From Pycnopodia helianthoides (lineage: Eukaryota > Echinodermata > Asteroidea > Forcipulatida > Asteriidae): a stretch of 64,000 nucleotides of DNA. The position numbers were made by a program, and so were the translations under genes. The notes under the pieces were generated by a model. The model saw only the letters and a program-made list of their open reading frames with translations, was not told where the DNA came from and did not search any database. Shown here piece after piece: positions 23,101 to 38,100 of this stretch. Location of the stretch: positions 3,286,001-3,350,000 of the forward strand of contig CM063261.1 in the NCBI GenBank assembly GCA_032158295.1, in the 5' to 3' direction. Within the stretch, counting starts at the first letter, position 1, and every line of letters begins with the position of its first letter.

Positions 23101-26100
23101 TAGACAAAACAGTCTTACATCTAATGCGCGAACTGTTTGAATGAGACTTAATCTCCCAAATAAAACCAGCACCAAGTTGTTGAGGTGATTGACCTTCTAC
23201 GTCATCCTAAATCCACCTTTTAGATAATTCCCTTTTACTCTGGATTCATTACACCTCATTTCCAGCTCAATATCCTTCCCCCTTCACAAGTTGTTATAAA
23301 AAGTACAGTATACCTGTTGAAGTGGTAATAAAATGAAGTTTGTGCATGGCTGGCTCTTCGATGCAGTTTTGTCTCCCAAGCGTGACCTGATCAAAGATTA
23401 CCGTAAAAACGGATTAACTGCATCCCCGCAAAGAATGAAAAACCTCTTTACACTTTTTTGACACACTCAATTAAACCTCTCAACTTTTTGTAGCACAGTT
23501 CAAGTTATCCTGTTGTTTGTTTGTCAGTTTAAGTTATGGTCTTGAAAGAGTAATTTAAATCAGTTTGTACATGTACAGCATCTTGCTTTGTAAAAATTCC
23601 TGTATCATTTACAATAGCAATAAGGCCAAACAACAAAATAGATGTGTTTCCTAGTACACTGAAGAAAGAAAAAAAAGTTAATTCACCTAGCACCAATCAA
23701 CTTTTTAAGAAAATAGAAAAAACAGTATGTCCTGATAAAACAGATATTATGCTTGGGTCAGCTCTCATTAGGTTTTTTTTAAATTAAATGTTGTGTGTTC
23801 TGTGTGATTTTCTTGGTTGGTGAAGTAATAGTAAACACAACTATTTTTGGGACAGTTTCTGCTAAATTTCAGTTTAAAGCACTAAATGCTGACACATTTT
23901 CATAGCTTTTATTACAGTCTTGAGGCTTAAACTTTTAAAAAGTAAGCAGTTTTTCTTATCTAAAACAGCATACCATCATGTTCCTCCTTGTGAGACTCCC
24001 CAAGAGCAGAAACACTGCCCCGTTTTTAGGTCAAAACGTGGCCAAGTTGAAGAAGTTATAAAAAATCAAGTTGATGAGTGATTCATGATGTGTTGTGTGC
24101 TGGGCTCAAAAACACTTTTACTTCTGCATTGCCATTTCATAACAATCGTGGCAGTTGAAAGAGGTGACTCTCCTTTTGGTTGGTAAGTTGTTTTTAGTCA
24201 CGTTGGGATTTTATCCAAGCTGTTGTTTTATGAAAATAAACTTTGGAACGAGTTCGGATAGCAGAGCTGAGGAAAATTGATGTGATCTTGAACCTTGACT
24301 CCCCATAGGCATTTTAGACTGTTCCCATCACTCCATTCTTGATAAAGAATCAAACAACACAAGTTACCTGAACAGCTGGTCCTTGGTATAAGACCTTCAT
24401 CATTGTGTAGCCATCTTGGTTTTCTCCCATCTAAATCATGTAACCAAACTGAGGCTGGAAGGGGGAAATAGTGTGGTGCCTTTTTTGGCATAATCAATTG
24501 TATAATGATAAGTTTTAGGGGATGTAATCAGTGTTTTTATTCTTACAAATGTGTAGTTCATATACATACCCCCATATATTTTGTGTTTTATATTTTATGT
24601 CATAACAAGGGCTCCTATTAATCAGCTAAGCTGGATATTTTTCCCTCAATAAATATGGTTTTGAATAAATATATAAATAAATAAATAAGTTGGTCATCTG
24701 CCCGGAAGAAGGATTTATCAGAAAGGTTCTGGAGAAAGGGCAATAGCAATTAATTGGCAATTTTGTGTTTCAAAAAACTGAGCTTGAAAGTTTGATCGGT
24801 TTGCTGCCATTCATTTAAGTCATTATAGGAAGGTTAAATTCTCTGTGGAAATGGAAAAACATGTTGTTGGGGTAACTCTAGCAACAAAAATGTAACAGTA
24901 ATGCCATATTTGTTTTGTCAGGAGCTACTTTATTGCTTACACCCTTTTGTTTTTTCGGAAAAAGTACCTCGTGTGCCTGGAAGAAGGGCGTAGAGCCTCA
25001 CGCCCATCTTCCGGGCACAAGACAAATTCATTTCTGTTATTGCATGTATAGGGAATATTTCTATGATGAGTATGGTGGGATGGAATTTTTATTTTCTTCA
25101 ACTCTTTTGTGTTCACCGTGTATTAGTCACTTGTGAGAGGTGGTAGCTTCAAAAAGAGCTGGATGTTTTATTCTCAACTCAGTGCTTTGGTTTTCACTAA
25201 GAGATGGTTTTTTTTATAGGATAGAATCGAACACGGGGTCAGCAAAGCAAGCAGGTCATAGCTTAGAATGAGCTGAGGAATTTTACAAGTTGTACACACA
25301 AAAAGTACACTCTCTAAAAGGTCATTATTGTCATTCGTCCACATTCACTCACCTGTAAATACTCCACATGATGGATGGTTCATCAAGAAGTCCAATGCAT
25401 TTTATCCCAGTGTTGAGAGTCAAGCCAAACAATGTATGGTAACATACCGTAATTTGGTTAGTAATCTACATTTTAGTGGTTGGTGGTTACCAGGGGGGTG
25501 GCATACCTCCCTTATGTCTTTAACATTTGACCTTTAACCGTGGGGATGAGTTGTTTACAACAGCTTCATGTATAGCAAGAAAAATGATGATGGAGTCTCG
25601 TCTTAAAACAGAGTCTTTTAAATGTGTGCAGTACAAACTGGTGTGACTGTGAACAGATACAAGTTCTGTTCACGAAATGTACATAAGTACATGTATTTCT
25701 TTTGATAACAACCGTTCTAAATTGAGGTTTAACATCATTTTTTACTGATGACTTGCACAAGTGTTTTATCACAGTGGTTGCATTCTCAAGAAGAACCTTG
25801 AGTTTTTGAAGTTGTCAAAGTTCACAATAAAAAGGCTCATTTATAACAAGATGAACATTTGAAAATGCTTTAGTCATGGCAAATATTTGCATTGAAGCAG
25901 TGGAGAAGATTAGCAATATGACCACTATACGGTCGATGCTTCACAATGGGCCAACACTGGTTCATTTGATGTTTTCAGTTATTTAGCAAAGAGGTCGTGA
26001 CTTTTGTGGACAAACAAGTATATCTAGTCGCTGAATGTCACAAGATAGACTCTTTTCATTTGAGTGGAGATGGTAAATACAGACACAATGTAGAAGTGAG

Positions 26101-29100
26101 GGTGATTGAGAATTTGATGTACACATGTAGAGGCAATGGGGAGGCAATTTCCAAGGTATAATTCACTGTAAACAGAGATGACTAGGATGGGCAGAACCAC
26201 AAACAATGATTTCAACCCTCTTGAGGCAAGTATCTTTTCAGTTCGTGACCGGGCATCAAGTCAGGCCAACCTCCATCTGAAGTCACACAGAACACACTCA
26301 TTTTACTCTCGACTTTTCTTTAAATTCAAGCCCTTTTTTTCTTCTTCTCAGGAATTGTTTGGCTTTCATTGTGGATGGGGTAACAGGTATTTCAAAACAG
26401 GCCGTTCGTGTACCCTTTCAAAATTATAGAGTAACTCACCTGACTTAAACTGGAATTAACATAGGAATCAATTCTTTGTAGCTAGGTTTCAAAGGACCCA
26501 TTGCTTATAACGTCACAAGCTCAAACAGCGCCCTCGCTGAGGTCAAAGATGACCTGTCATTGGGTGAGAGTTCAGCGCGGCGCGCACACACATTGCGCAT
26601 TGCCATTGTTTGACCTCAGCGATGGCGTTCTGTGCAAGGGGTCAGTATCAAATCAGTGCAACAACATCGGGTAACTTTTTATTTTCAATAACAAGTAACA
26701 AACCGCTTTTATTTGAAATAAAAAGTCGCATCCCCAAGGTGAACTCTCTCCTGCCGCGTCCCAGGTTGTATCGTTAACTTGGGTGTGATCCCTGGCTATA
26801 CGGCAGTTACAGGTTGAATGGCTTCTGACTGGCACCCCCGAGCAAAGATATTGACAAAATAGGGAGACCGCCAACATAGGGCTAGATGGCTCAGTTGGTA
26901 GAGCGCCGGCACGTTAATCCGGAGGTCGCAGGTTCAACTCCCACTCTCATCAGTTTTACTTTGTGGAATACAAAGTTGTTTAAAAAAAAATTACCCAGTC
27001 AGTTTCCCTTGTGGTTCATTACTTGCTATTGGAAATAAAGTATATTAAAACTTGACATGCCCAAATGATTGTCCTTTAAAACTGAAGGTTAATGGGAAAC
27101 TTCGGGACACTAGGTGGCAGCAGACTTATCAAGTAATTCTCCATTGTCTACGTAATTATGAGCATGCGCATTTTTCGGAGAACAGATGATTAAGCTGGTA
27201 AGTTTGCTGCCACATAGCATCTTCCAAAGTTTCCAAATGTGGTTCTTAACCTGAATATACATTTTTTTATTGTAAAATCTCTGAAATACTGTTTAATTTC
27301 TACTCTCCGATTTCTCACTTCTCAGAAACTCCAAGCGCTTACTAATAATGTTCCATCACTTTACCCTGAATCAATATCACATTAGTTTGTGAACCCCTCA
27401 AATCTATTCTTCAGAAGTTTTTCATTCCAGAATTACTCCCTCTGTTCAAATATTTGGCTCCCCCAAAACGACAACACCTCTCCATTCTGAATTCCTTGCA
27501 CTGAGTCACTAGTATTTGAACAGTTATATGGGTAGCTGGTAACTTCCACAGTGTGATGTTTACAGAGCTAGCCTTTCTTTTCATAGGGGGAAGGTTATTG
27601 TTTGGGAATGTGCTCCTTGGAGTAAGTTTATTGAGCCTGATGGTCTGGAGAGGATGTTTGAGGTGAGGTTTGTGTACAGTAGGTCCTTGCACTATGGTCC
27701 GATAAGAAAGGTCTTGGATGAATTTTTAATTTGGGCTTGATAACACAGTTGATTGAATGCCTGTATGTTAATTGGGAGGTCACAGGTTCAAATCCTGTTC
27801 TGGTAATTTTTTCTTTGTTCACCCTAAAAATTTAATTAGAATTTACCCAGTCAACTTTCTGTATGGTTTTATTACTTGACATTTGAAATGAAAAGTGGCA
27901 TCCCATTAAGGTGATCCCTGTACTGCCGCCTCCCAGGTTTGATTGTAAATTTGGGTGTGATCCCTGGTTGTACGGTAGTTTAGGATTGACCGTCAACATT
28001 AGGGCTAGATAGCTCAGTTGGTAGAGCACCGGCATGCTAATCCGGAGGTCGCAGGTTCAAATCTCCTTCTAGTCAATTTTTCTTTGTTCACCCCAAAATG
28101 TGATAAATTTGTAGTATTAAAGTTGTTTCTAAGGACTGAGTTGCAACGTTACCGAAGGCATTTTGCTGGTGTACTCTATGTGTATGTTTTAAATGGGGAA
28201 ACACAATTGCCACTTAACCTACAGGCAATCAATTTTTCCACCTTATACATTGCAACAAATTTCTCCAACTGTCACAGCCCCAAAATCCCCACCTGTTCCC
28301 TATACGGCTCACCAGGGATTATTATTGCAATGTAGATTTGATGGACATGACTTAGAGCAGTGCTTCAGAGTGACCTGGTTTGGGGACAGTGATTAGGGTG
28401 AGATTTATGACACCCCTCTGTGACCCCTGGCCCTTTGGCCTCATTAGACCCTGGGTCAAACGCAGGACATTTCGTCTTTTCTTTACCTCCTTTCAAGGCC
28501 TTTGCTATAATTATACCGGCCATCTTCACCATTACTTGCAATCATTTGACAATTTGTAACCATGCTCTGTAGCTTGGATGTTTAACAATTTTGTCCTCAT
28601 GATTTTCAAGGTTGTACGTAATTTACACAGGTTGACTTTTCAGAGCCTGCTCCCTTTCCCCCAATTAGTATTTCATTAATTGGCCCTGGATTCTCCATTC
28701 CAGTATTAATTTAACATTTTCTAAAAAAAATGCACAAATTGCACCTTCCGAGTACTCTACGTGGAAGTGTTGTCCATTACGGATAAATCCAGACAGTGCA
28801 CATGATGTGTGGAAGGCCCTGTAGTCTGATACATTGTGATAGCTTCGATTCCGAGTGGAGGAAACAAAATGGATTCTTGTTGCACCTGTTCCAAGTAATT
28901 AATCGACAGTTCACTTACAATTGAGAGTGAATGTTTTCCCATCATCGCATTTTTAAGGGGGGCACCGAGGCAGTTTGTTTCCAGAGGCAGTGAAGCAATT
29001 GGCTCAATTTCCTCCATGAAGCACGGAGCTGTACAGGTCGTCAATACGGGAGATCACTATGGATCCGAGAAGCGCTGTTTTTATAAATGTGATGCATATT

Positions 29101-32100
29101 CAGGCACTACTTGGAAACAGAGAAATGGCGTTAAAAGTAAAGACAACCGAAATGTCAGCCATAATGTCAATGTGATGTGATACTACCTGTACAATGTAGC
29201 ATTCTATGTTGAGAACAACTTGCCTAGATTAGGTGTTATTTAATAAGCACTGTTTGTCATCCTTTTGACGTGTAATTAAATGCAGTAGTAAACCACAAGC
29301 AGCAGAGGGAAGCAGCCGCAGCAGTGGGATCACCTTATGGGATGTGACTTTTTATTTCAAATATCAAGTGATAAACCACAAGAGAAACTGACTGTCCGGG
29401 GTGCCAGTCAGTCGCATCCCTCAAGGTGACCCCTCTGCTGCTGCTTTCCAGGTTGTATCTTAAACTTAGGTGTGATCCCTGGCTACGCGGCATGTTACAG
29501 ATTGAATGGCTTCTGACTAGCATCCCAAACAAAGATACTGACAAAATAGGGAGACCGCCAACATTAGGGGTAGAAAGTTCAGTTGGTAGAGCGCCGGCAC
29601 ATTAATTAAGAGGTCGCAGGTTCAAATCCCGCTCTAGTAAATTTTGTCTTTGTTCCACCCGAAATGAATTAAATTGGGTTTTGATTATTGGCATGAAGTG
29701 TCTGGTTGTTTGCACGGGGCGGAAGTGATACAATACAATATCTTTCCAGTCTGTGTGGAAGTTTAGTCACGTACATTTGACAAGAAAGCAGCGACTGATA
29801 TTAATCACGGCTGAGTTCAACATCCATACGATGTGTTTATAACCAGAGTAGGAATGTCTGTGTACATTATGTTCTTGCTGTTTGACATTAGACATTTCAA
29901 TAAATACAACTTTATTATTCTAAAACAGAGTGACCCTCTGACCTGTTACTGTTTAATACGTGACAACTTTTTTGTTGAGTGTTTGAATCCTCTGTATGCA
30001 AAGTGTCGGTCCATTGGCCACTGGGGCGTCTATGTGAGACTACTGCAATTCCGTCTTTTCCCGGTCTCGTTGTTGCTAGAATAAGGATAGTTTCAATCTG
30101 TGTTGTCACTTGTTTGACAAACTGCAGGATGGATTAAAACTGGTTCACTTTCCCAAACCTGAGATTTAACATTGTGTTTTGGGATTAGTGTGAGGTGGCA
30201 ATGGGATTAAGCAGAGGGATAATCTCCCTCTGCTGTGCATCCCACAAGGGATGCATTTCGATTGACAAGATGTTGGTCTGAGATTACGGCAGAGAAAAGG
30301 AAGCACACAAACTTGCTGAAATCTGCCAATTTGAGATTTTTGCTTTTGGCACGCTGCGACCACAGACATTGACACAATAGGCAAGGTCTCTTATCTCCTT
30401 CAGGTGAGCCCAAGTTGTGGCTTTCTGTTTGCCAAGACTTACACCCTTGAAGACGGATTTTGAAGCGGCATAAAAAAGTAAAACAAGAATAGAAAAGATC
30501 AGTGTACAGTAAGAAAGGCCTATGTTGGGCTTTTATCTGGTGGTAGCGATGAAGTAGTTGGTGTTTGTTGTACGGATTTGTCCTTTCGTATTCCTAATAG
30601 AACCATTACAGTGTGTGTGACCAGTGTTACAACACAACTTTATCTCACAGGTTGCATTACTGTGGTGAATAGGTAACTATATATATGAACCTAGTGACTG
30701 AATATTAATAGACTTTAATTTATTTCCCCTCTTGAAAATTTCTGCTTCGGGGTTATAAAATTATAAACTTCAAAATCCACCGAGCAATTTTTTGACCTGG
30801 TGTCATTTCTTTTGACTGGTAAACACTGCATTGAAAACATTCAACAAAAAGCATTCCTCATTGGAATTTATCAAAAACACTGTTTAGAAAGACCACAATC
30901 TGTTGTCACTTTTCCTCGTGTGGATAATACCTCCAAAAAAAAAAGCTCAGGATTAACCTTTAACCTCAGGGTTTATAACCTGCTTTGCATACAGCGGTCT
31001 TTTTATACTGTGGTTTTCCCCGATGTACTTTTTTGCCGTGTTATACTTGGTCATTGAACAGAGCGTGTGTGGAAAAGTCACTGCCTATGTTGGTGATACA
31101 GTGCAATAATGTTTTAGACTTGTCGGGGGAACTTGATCGTATCAGACAGTGATTCTTGTTTGTATAAAAGATTTGTAGTCCAACAATAGACCTTATGCAT
31201 TGACGTCATCACGCCGCCATTTTAGAGGTAAAACGATGGTGAAACAATGGAAAAAGCACATTTTGTACGCGCGGCGCAGAGAATGAGCCAATGAGCAATC
31301 TTCTTTTGACCTCTAGATGAGGGCGCCCTACTCAAATGACGTCATGTGCATAAGGTCTATTGTGTTATAATTAGTGTTGATGAATTGTAATTAGTGTTAT
31401 TGAATGAAGAAGTTGAAACGTGATGGTTTTTGTTTGTATCGGAACCAAAGAGTACTAAAGTTAAATTTGTTCAGTCAGGGTTGCGCATTTTTCATAAAGA
31501 TATTGTCGCTAAGCTAAACATTTTCAGTAGCAGGTTTCTTGTTTGATGTGTTTTGTTTTTGTTTTTTTGTGTGATAAATGCTTCGTCGTCTGAACAATTA
31601 GTACAAGTAAAAACGACTTGAACCTGTGGTTAGGATCTCTTCTAAGTAGTGGTGGCTCTGAGAAGAGCCAGTTTGTGCACGAACAATTTCAAAAACACAA
31701 GAATCAAAACACAACAGCAATAAAGGCTACCAGTGATTATAAGTATCAATGCTAACTTTGTAATCAGCAATGAAAACAGGCAGTTTGTTTTTCTAATTTG
31801 CAATGTAGTACCAATCTAATCGGCATGTTGTAACCTAACCTTGGAAGATACAACAGAAATAGCTTCTTCGATAGTGATGTGTATTAAATGTTAAAGGAAA
31901 TGTACCAATTGAATGAATTATTAATTATAGATAACGAGACACCCACCGAGAGGATTTTACACTGACAAACTCCCAATACACAAAGCCAATCTAGACTAAT
32001 CAATATCAGATATTGATCAGGTTTGCTAATCGATATTACTCATTGATCGGGGGACTGTTTACACCTTGAGCTTAATGGCCTGGCTATTTGTGATGTGTGT

Positions 32101-35100
32101 AATACTGTAGTTAGGCCAAGATGGTCTCGTTTGAGATGAGCTAAGATAAACACTCACCACCAATTAAGAATATAATTGAATTTCTTAAGAAAAGTTCTCT
32201 TTAAATCAAACCAGAGTAAACACTTCGTGAAGAGAAATTGTTTGGAAGTTGTTCAGTTTTTTTTTTTTTTTTTTTGGATTACAGAACGAACCAGCAGACA
32301 GTTGATACAAATACAACTCGGTACAACAAACTGAATTGCAAATGTAAATAATCAAACAAACAGGGTTTCTGTGAAAGTCTTGAAGCAGGTTATGAGAACT
32401 TTCTTACTTGTGTTTGTCTTTTCAAAATAATGGCTCATGCGGAATTGTCCACCCAGCATATATATTTGTCCAACTGTAGTCAAAGTAAATTTGAACATCT
32501 CATCATAAAGCCTTGAGAAAAGAATTAGTGGGATCGATGACAAGTAAAAATACGGAGGTTTACAAGTACTCTTTTTGAAGAGTTCCTTCTGAGGAGGTGT
32601 TATGCAATCGGACTGGCTCAATTCACTGATTTTGAATTTTGCTTCGGGGTTGTTTTAAAGCTCCTTTGAAGTGGGGATATGAGAGTGAGAAAGGACAACA
32701 AGAACAGATAAAGACAAGACTTGCCGAGCTGGTGATGCCACCAGTATGTTATAAATGGAATTGGAATACTTGTCAAACTAGGTCCTTCCTTAGTTCCTGG
32801 TTTGATTGGCAGCATATTGCGCCACCGCACCTTGTAAACCATTACATTGTGCTATAAATGCATAGGTCTCATACTTCAAAACGTAGCTCCACATACATGG
32901 CCGGTAAAAATACTGAGCGCTTTGTATCCTTTGGCAAAAGGCGCTATATAAATACAGTTATTATTATTTATTATTATTAAGAGGGGTGCACTTTTCACCC
33001 CGAGGACCACAGAGTAAACTTGTGCGAAGAATTCACCTCTGATGGTTCCCCCAAAGAACCACAGTCCGTCTTAGAACTGGATGCAAGTTCCCCCGTTATT
33101 CCCTTCAGAGTGCACTCATCTAGTTTTCAAGTTCGAAAACCCCTAAAAGACGGGGCTACATGCTTTGTTATGGTAGGATACAGAAAGATACCTGCTGGCT
33201 GTTTAATGAAACTTTGCGTTTGATTAATAACATGGGGCATTTTAAGGAGAAAGGTTCTAGGGGGCTTCGTTTTGTGCCATTATTATATTTCATACTTATT
33301 TTTAAAACAAAAAAGGGGGGGGTAACTGTTGCAAACTGCAAACCAAAACAGCATTTAATTGTATAAAATGCAAAAATTGTTATTGGCGTCACATTTTGTT
33401 TGACTGTTTGGGAAGTAAGGTCAATACTGCGTGTTTTGTTTAGACTGCACTGCAAGCTTCAAGTAATTCAAAGTTGAAAAAGTGGAGTGATCAGTATGAG
33501 TTTGGACACTAATCCTGAGGTTGTCCATTTATGTATGCTTTAGCCTATTTAACTTCTTTGTTAGGCTTAAATCATTCTTGCTCAATGATTGTAATTGTAC
33601 AATAATCAGGAATTGCCTGTAACATTGTTGTGTAAATGCTGGGCAAAGTAATGAAACTGACAAGTTGGCAAAGTCTGAATCGGGCAATTTCACTCAGTTG
33701 CCGTATAGTATAGTGGCAATGTTAAAAAAATGTGGGACTTTGTTATGCTCGGTGGCACAAAAAATACCAGGTAATTTTCCAGTGAGTTTCCTATTGGCTT
33801 TTGCCTGTATCCTTACATAAAGACCCTGCTCTACATCAATAGTCAATTCACACAAACTTTAGAGTTCATGATTTTCTATTCTATGCTAGTATAACCACTT
33901 GATAATTCTGATGCTGTGCCTTCCCTGTTGAATCAAAGCATTTTGAAGAGGCAACCCTTCTAAATTATTGAGTCTGATTGCCAATTGTCAAAACATGACC
34001 CCTGGGGTTGTCAACTACACACCCTCTTTCCCCACAATTGAGGTGGAACCACATACCACAACCCCACGTCACTTGCCACTACTCCATCTTCAAGAAATCC
34101 GAACACTGTTAACGGTTCTGACACCATAATATGTGGAGGACGGCAACCATAGTCCACACAATGCCATAAATGTTCTCACTCTGTCAAAAATGCAAAAGTT
34201 TAGTTTGATCAGCGTTACTTGCTCTGTGGTTTTAAAGAAGTCAACATTGGAAGAGAGTTTGCCTTCTTGGAATGTACTTCATGGAAACAATCTGGTACAA
34301 AATATAGAATTTCCAGGAGATCGGGTCTTCAAGATTGGAATAGATTATATGTCTTCTTACCGTGGTGGACAGAAACATGGTAGAAAATGTTGTCAAATTT
34401 GATGGAATGTTCAAGAGACTGGAAGATTGGAAGAGACTGTATGTATCCCCTTACAATGTTATTTAGAGAATCCAGGCTCCCCCCCCCCCCAGTTCATAAC
34501 CTCATGGTGATAACAAATGAGAGTTGTCATTAATTTGTTTTAATGGAATTCATCCATGTCTGTGCTTTCCATACACGATCCATTCCATATATCATAGTTA
34601 AAGGCAGTGTATACTTTTGGTAATTACTCCACAAGTTGAATGACCATTTGACCATAATGAGCACTAGAGAGCAGTTGATATTATAAAACATTGTTAGACA
34701 TGACCCCCTTTAAAGTAATGTAACTTTAGAGAAAGAGTAGGCCTAATTTCTCAGGCATCTGAAAGCACACGATTCTTTGCAGCAAGGGTGTTTTTTTCTT
34801 TCACTATTTTCTTTCAACTTTGATGAACAATTGAGCCTAAATGTTCACAGGTTTATTATTTAAAGCATATGTTGGGATACACCAAATGAGGATACTGGTC
34901 TATTACAATTATCAAAGTATACACTGCCTTTAAAGAAGCCTGCTTTTTAATGGGGATTTGGAAAATTTCTGAAAAAAAGTACAAGATAAACACCCTTGGG
35001 TTCATGCTTTCAAGAAACTTATACACAACACTTCAACAGTCAGATGTTTTTACTTGTATAATTTTAATGACAAAATTGTACTCATATTTTGCAGATGGAG

Positions 35101-38100
35101 GTATTTTGACATACTCTTCCCTTTAGGAGTCGTGTAGGCCGTGTTAAGCCGAACTTGACATAACTATTTAATCTAATCTATCCTCCAATGCTTTCGTGTC
35201 CTATTTCCGTGTGGATGTTTTGTCGTAGTTGTGACCCAAAATTGTGTTCCCTTCTTGAGTAAAGACTATTTTGGTGTCCAGTGTCTGTTGTTATTCCTCG
35301 CTTCCAGTGAGTTGAACTTGATAACCTTTGCAGAGAAGTTGAGTTTAAAGGTAGGATCATAGATTGGTTTTTGTCCACAACGTAATGCTGATCTACAGGC
35401 AAAAGCACAAAGAAAGACATGATAAAAGTCACCTGTGAAAGCTTCAGCTGTATACAGTGTCTACTTGCTAAGAAAACAGCAAGAAACTGTCACTGTCTTT
35501 TCACTAGAGCATTTAATCCATCCACATTTAGCGAGGTGACGGGGGTACCAACTGCATTTCTAGCTGCAGCATTTGGAAACGGACAAAACACTCACAAGTC
35601 TGAGAAACGATTCATGCGTGAATCGTTTCTCAGACTCAAATGTTTTGGGGTATAAAATTATCCAAACCATATTACCTCGAAGGGAATCCTTTCTCAAAAT
35701 AGTTTATACTGTCAACAGCTGCAGTACTTCTCACCAAGTAAGTTTTACGGTCATTAATTTTTGGAGTATTTACCAATCTATGATGCTACCTTTAAAGGTA
35801 GGGGACTACTTTGGCATTGTAACGATCAAAATGGAATAATTTAGCATTCACATGATGATTTAATCTTCACAATTAAATTTTGGTATTGATTTGATTCCAT
35901 CAATTGTGACGATTGTCTTCAAAAGGACAAGGTCATTTTCATTTTGCAAAAGGCACTAAGCTTAGGAAAAATCTAATGGGGAAATTAATTATTGGGGTAG
36001 CAATGCTGTTTTGTATTAAAATTCGTTGCCATGTAATTAATTTTTCGCTTTAGATTGACGATTTTATTTCTTAACAACAACTGGAAGGTTTTTATACATT
36101 AAGTTCCCCAGACCCATACTTTTCCCTTAAAGGGCTGTCAGACTGTTATTATCCAGTATTTACTGTAGATTAAAATAGTCATTGGATGACTTATTTGAGT
36201 AGCTCTAAAGGACAAAGGAATAATTTAGCTTAGTGGATTTTGTTTTGGCAGGAATTGTGAGAGATACAAACTACAGTCCTCTGAGATTTTGGAATGGACC
36301 ACAAGCCATTTTACCAAATGTGAACATAAAATTTGCCTTTTATTAATAAAGCAGTGACGTAAAAGTTGTTGAAATTGTTACAGCTTATGCCTACATCCGA
36401 CTCCCATAAAACCTCTATAATTTCAGAAGATAGTTAATTGCGGAAACGGGACGTAAACGATGCTATTAAAAATGTAAAATGCACTATTGCAAAACAAGTT
36501 TAACCATGGCAGTGAGGAGAAAGCAGTCCCGTGGTTTAACCAAGCCTGGTCACAGCTTGCTGCAAGAGGGCTCACTTCATAGTTGGCTGATGATTATTCA
36601 CAAGTGTTGAAAACTGAGTCAGTCATGGATGTAAGCTGAGCTCATACCCTCATGTTTACCTGTTGTTGTGGTTAACTGTTACTATATGACCTTGATAGAG
36701 TTGATCACTATTGGTAAACAGCTGAACTGAAATAATTGCCATCACGTTACCTTATAAGAACTGTTTCTCTTGAAGTGGTTTTTTTTTATAGGGTGCATTA
36801 ATTAGGAAAAAGTTTAGCCACACTTTTAATACAATTTGCTCAAAAGCACAGTTGACTCTGGTTATAACAAGGTCACTGAAACTGGCCGAATTACCTCTTG
36901 ATAAGAGGAACGTTGTTACAAGAAGAGAGCAAAACAAAGAAACACAAAGCAGAAATGAGATTCGGGACTTCAGAGTGTACTTTTTATTATAAGCACTTAA
37001 TTGTAACCTTTTTATAACAGTGCTCTTTATAACAAGGGTTGAGTATATCTATGATATTAAAGGCATGCAACTTTTCAGCTGATCAGCTTTTCTTTTTCCT
37101 TTGAATAGAAACAGTTCCATAGAAGTGATTGGAAAAAAAAACTGTAAGATTGCATGTCTGGACATAAGAGGGAAGAATACAAGTTCAAATGTCTTCATCT
37201 TTGCTTTGGTGTGGTTGAGGGATTGAGTGCCAATTTTTCATTGGAGTGTAACCCCCCAAAGCACCCCCCCCCCCAAAAAAAGAAGTAAATATTACAAAGT
37301 AATTTTTAAAAAAACCTTGTTTACAAATCTAAAGCTTAGTACACTGCTTTGATAACAGAAGTTTAATCAATCACAGCAGAGGGTGTTTGACTAAAGATGT
37401 TAAATTCCTTTGCATACATTTAACAAAAATCTTGTTCTTCAAAAGTTCAATTATTAATGTTTAGATGTTTTTTTCTTGTTCTGTATCTGTTAACAGCTGC
37501 GCAAGATGGGAAAGCTGAGACTGGTGAAGAATTTTTCCAAAGAGTAAGTATCGACAGAACATTTTGCTTACTGTGCAGTTTTATGAACTGTTTCCCAATC
37601 CCCATTTCGTCAATTAAATTTTGAGTCTAGTGTAACAATCCCGCTTAGCACAAAAAAGTATCCAAGCTGAAAGGTAATGCACACTGTTTGTGCGTGATTG
37701 TCTGGTTTTATGGATAAATTGTGTGAAGCAATAAGTTCTGCTTACAGTGGCTTTTTGTAACTTGTTCAGAAAACACACGGCCGACCATGTGAGGTAGTCG
37801 CCTCGGTGCCTCTAGTCACTGCCTTGGTGCCCTTTGAAATTTTCCACTACAATCTTGAGGTACCCTGTACTAAGGGAAATTTGCCTAGCCCTCACAAGAA
37901 CGAGTAGCAGGCCTGGCACAGGGTCAACCCCCCTTCACAGAGGGGAGAATTCCAAGATGACCTGATTCCAGAGTTCATCCCATGGGGGTAGTTGAAGCAT
38001 GGAGATGTCCCCCTGGGGGACAGGGGCTATGTCTGGGGCAGGTGTGTCTGCTGTTTGTTTTAGTTCACACCCTGTTGGGAGGAGGTCTTTAAAAACTCAT

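Noticed and set aside
26879..26951. Functional tRNA gene
   Set aside because: A and B boxes are present, but the same segment recurs with a shared non-tRNA body at five or more places, and the acceptor and anticodon stems are imperfect. It is a SINE.
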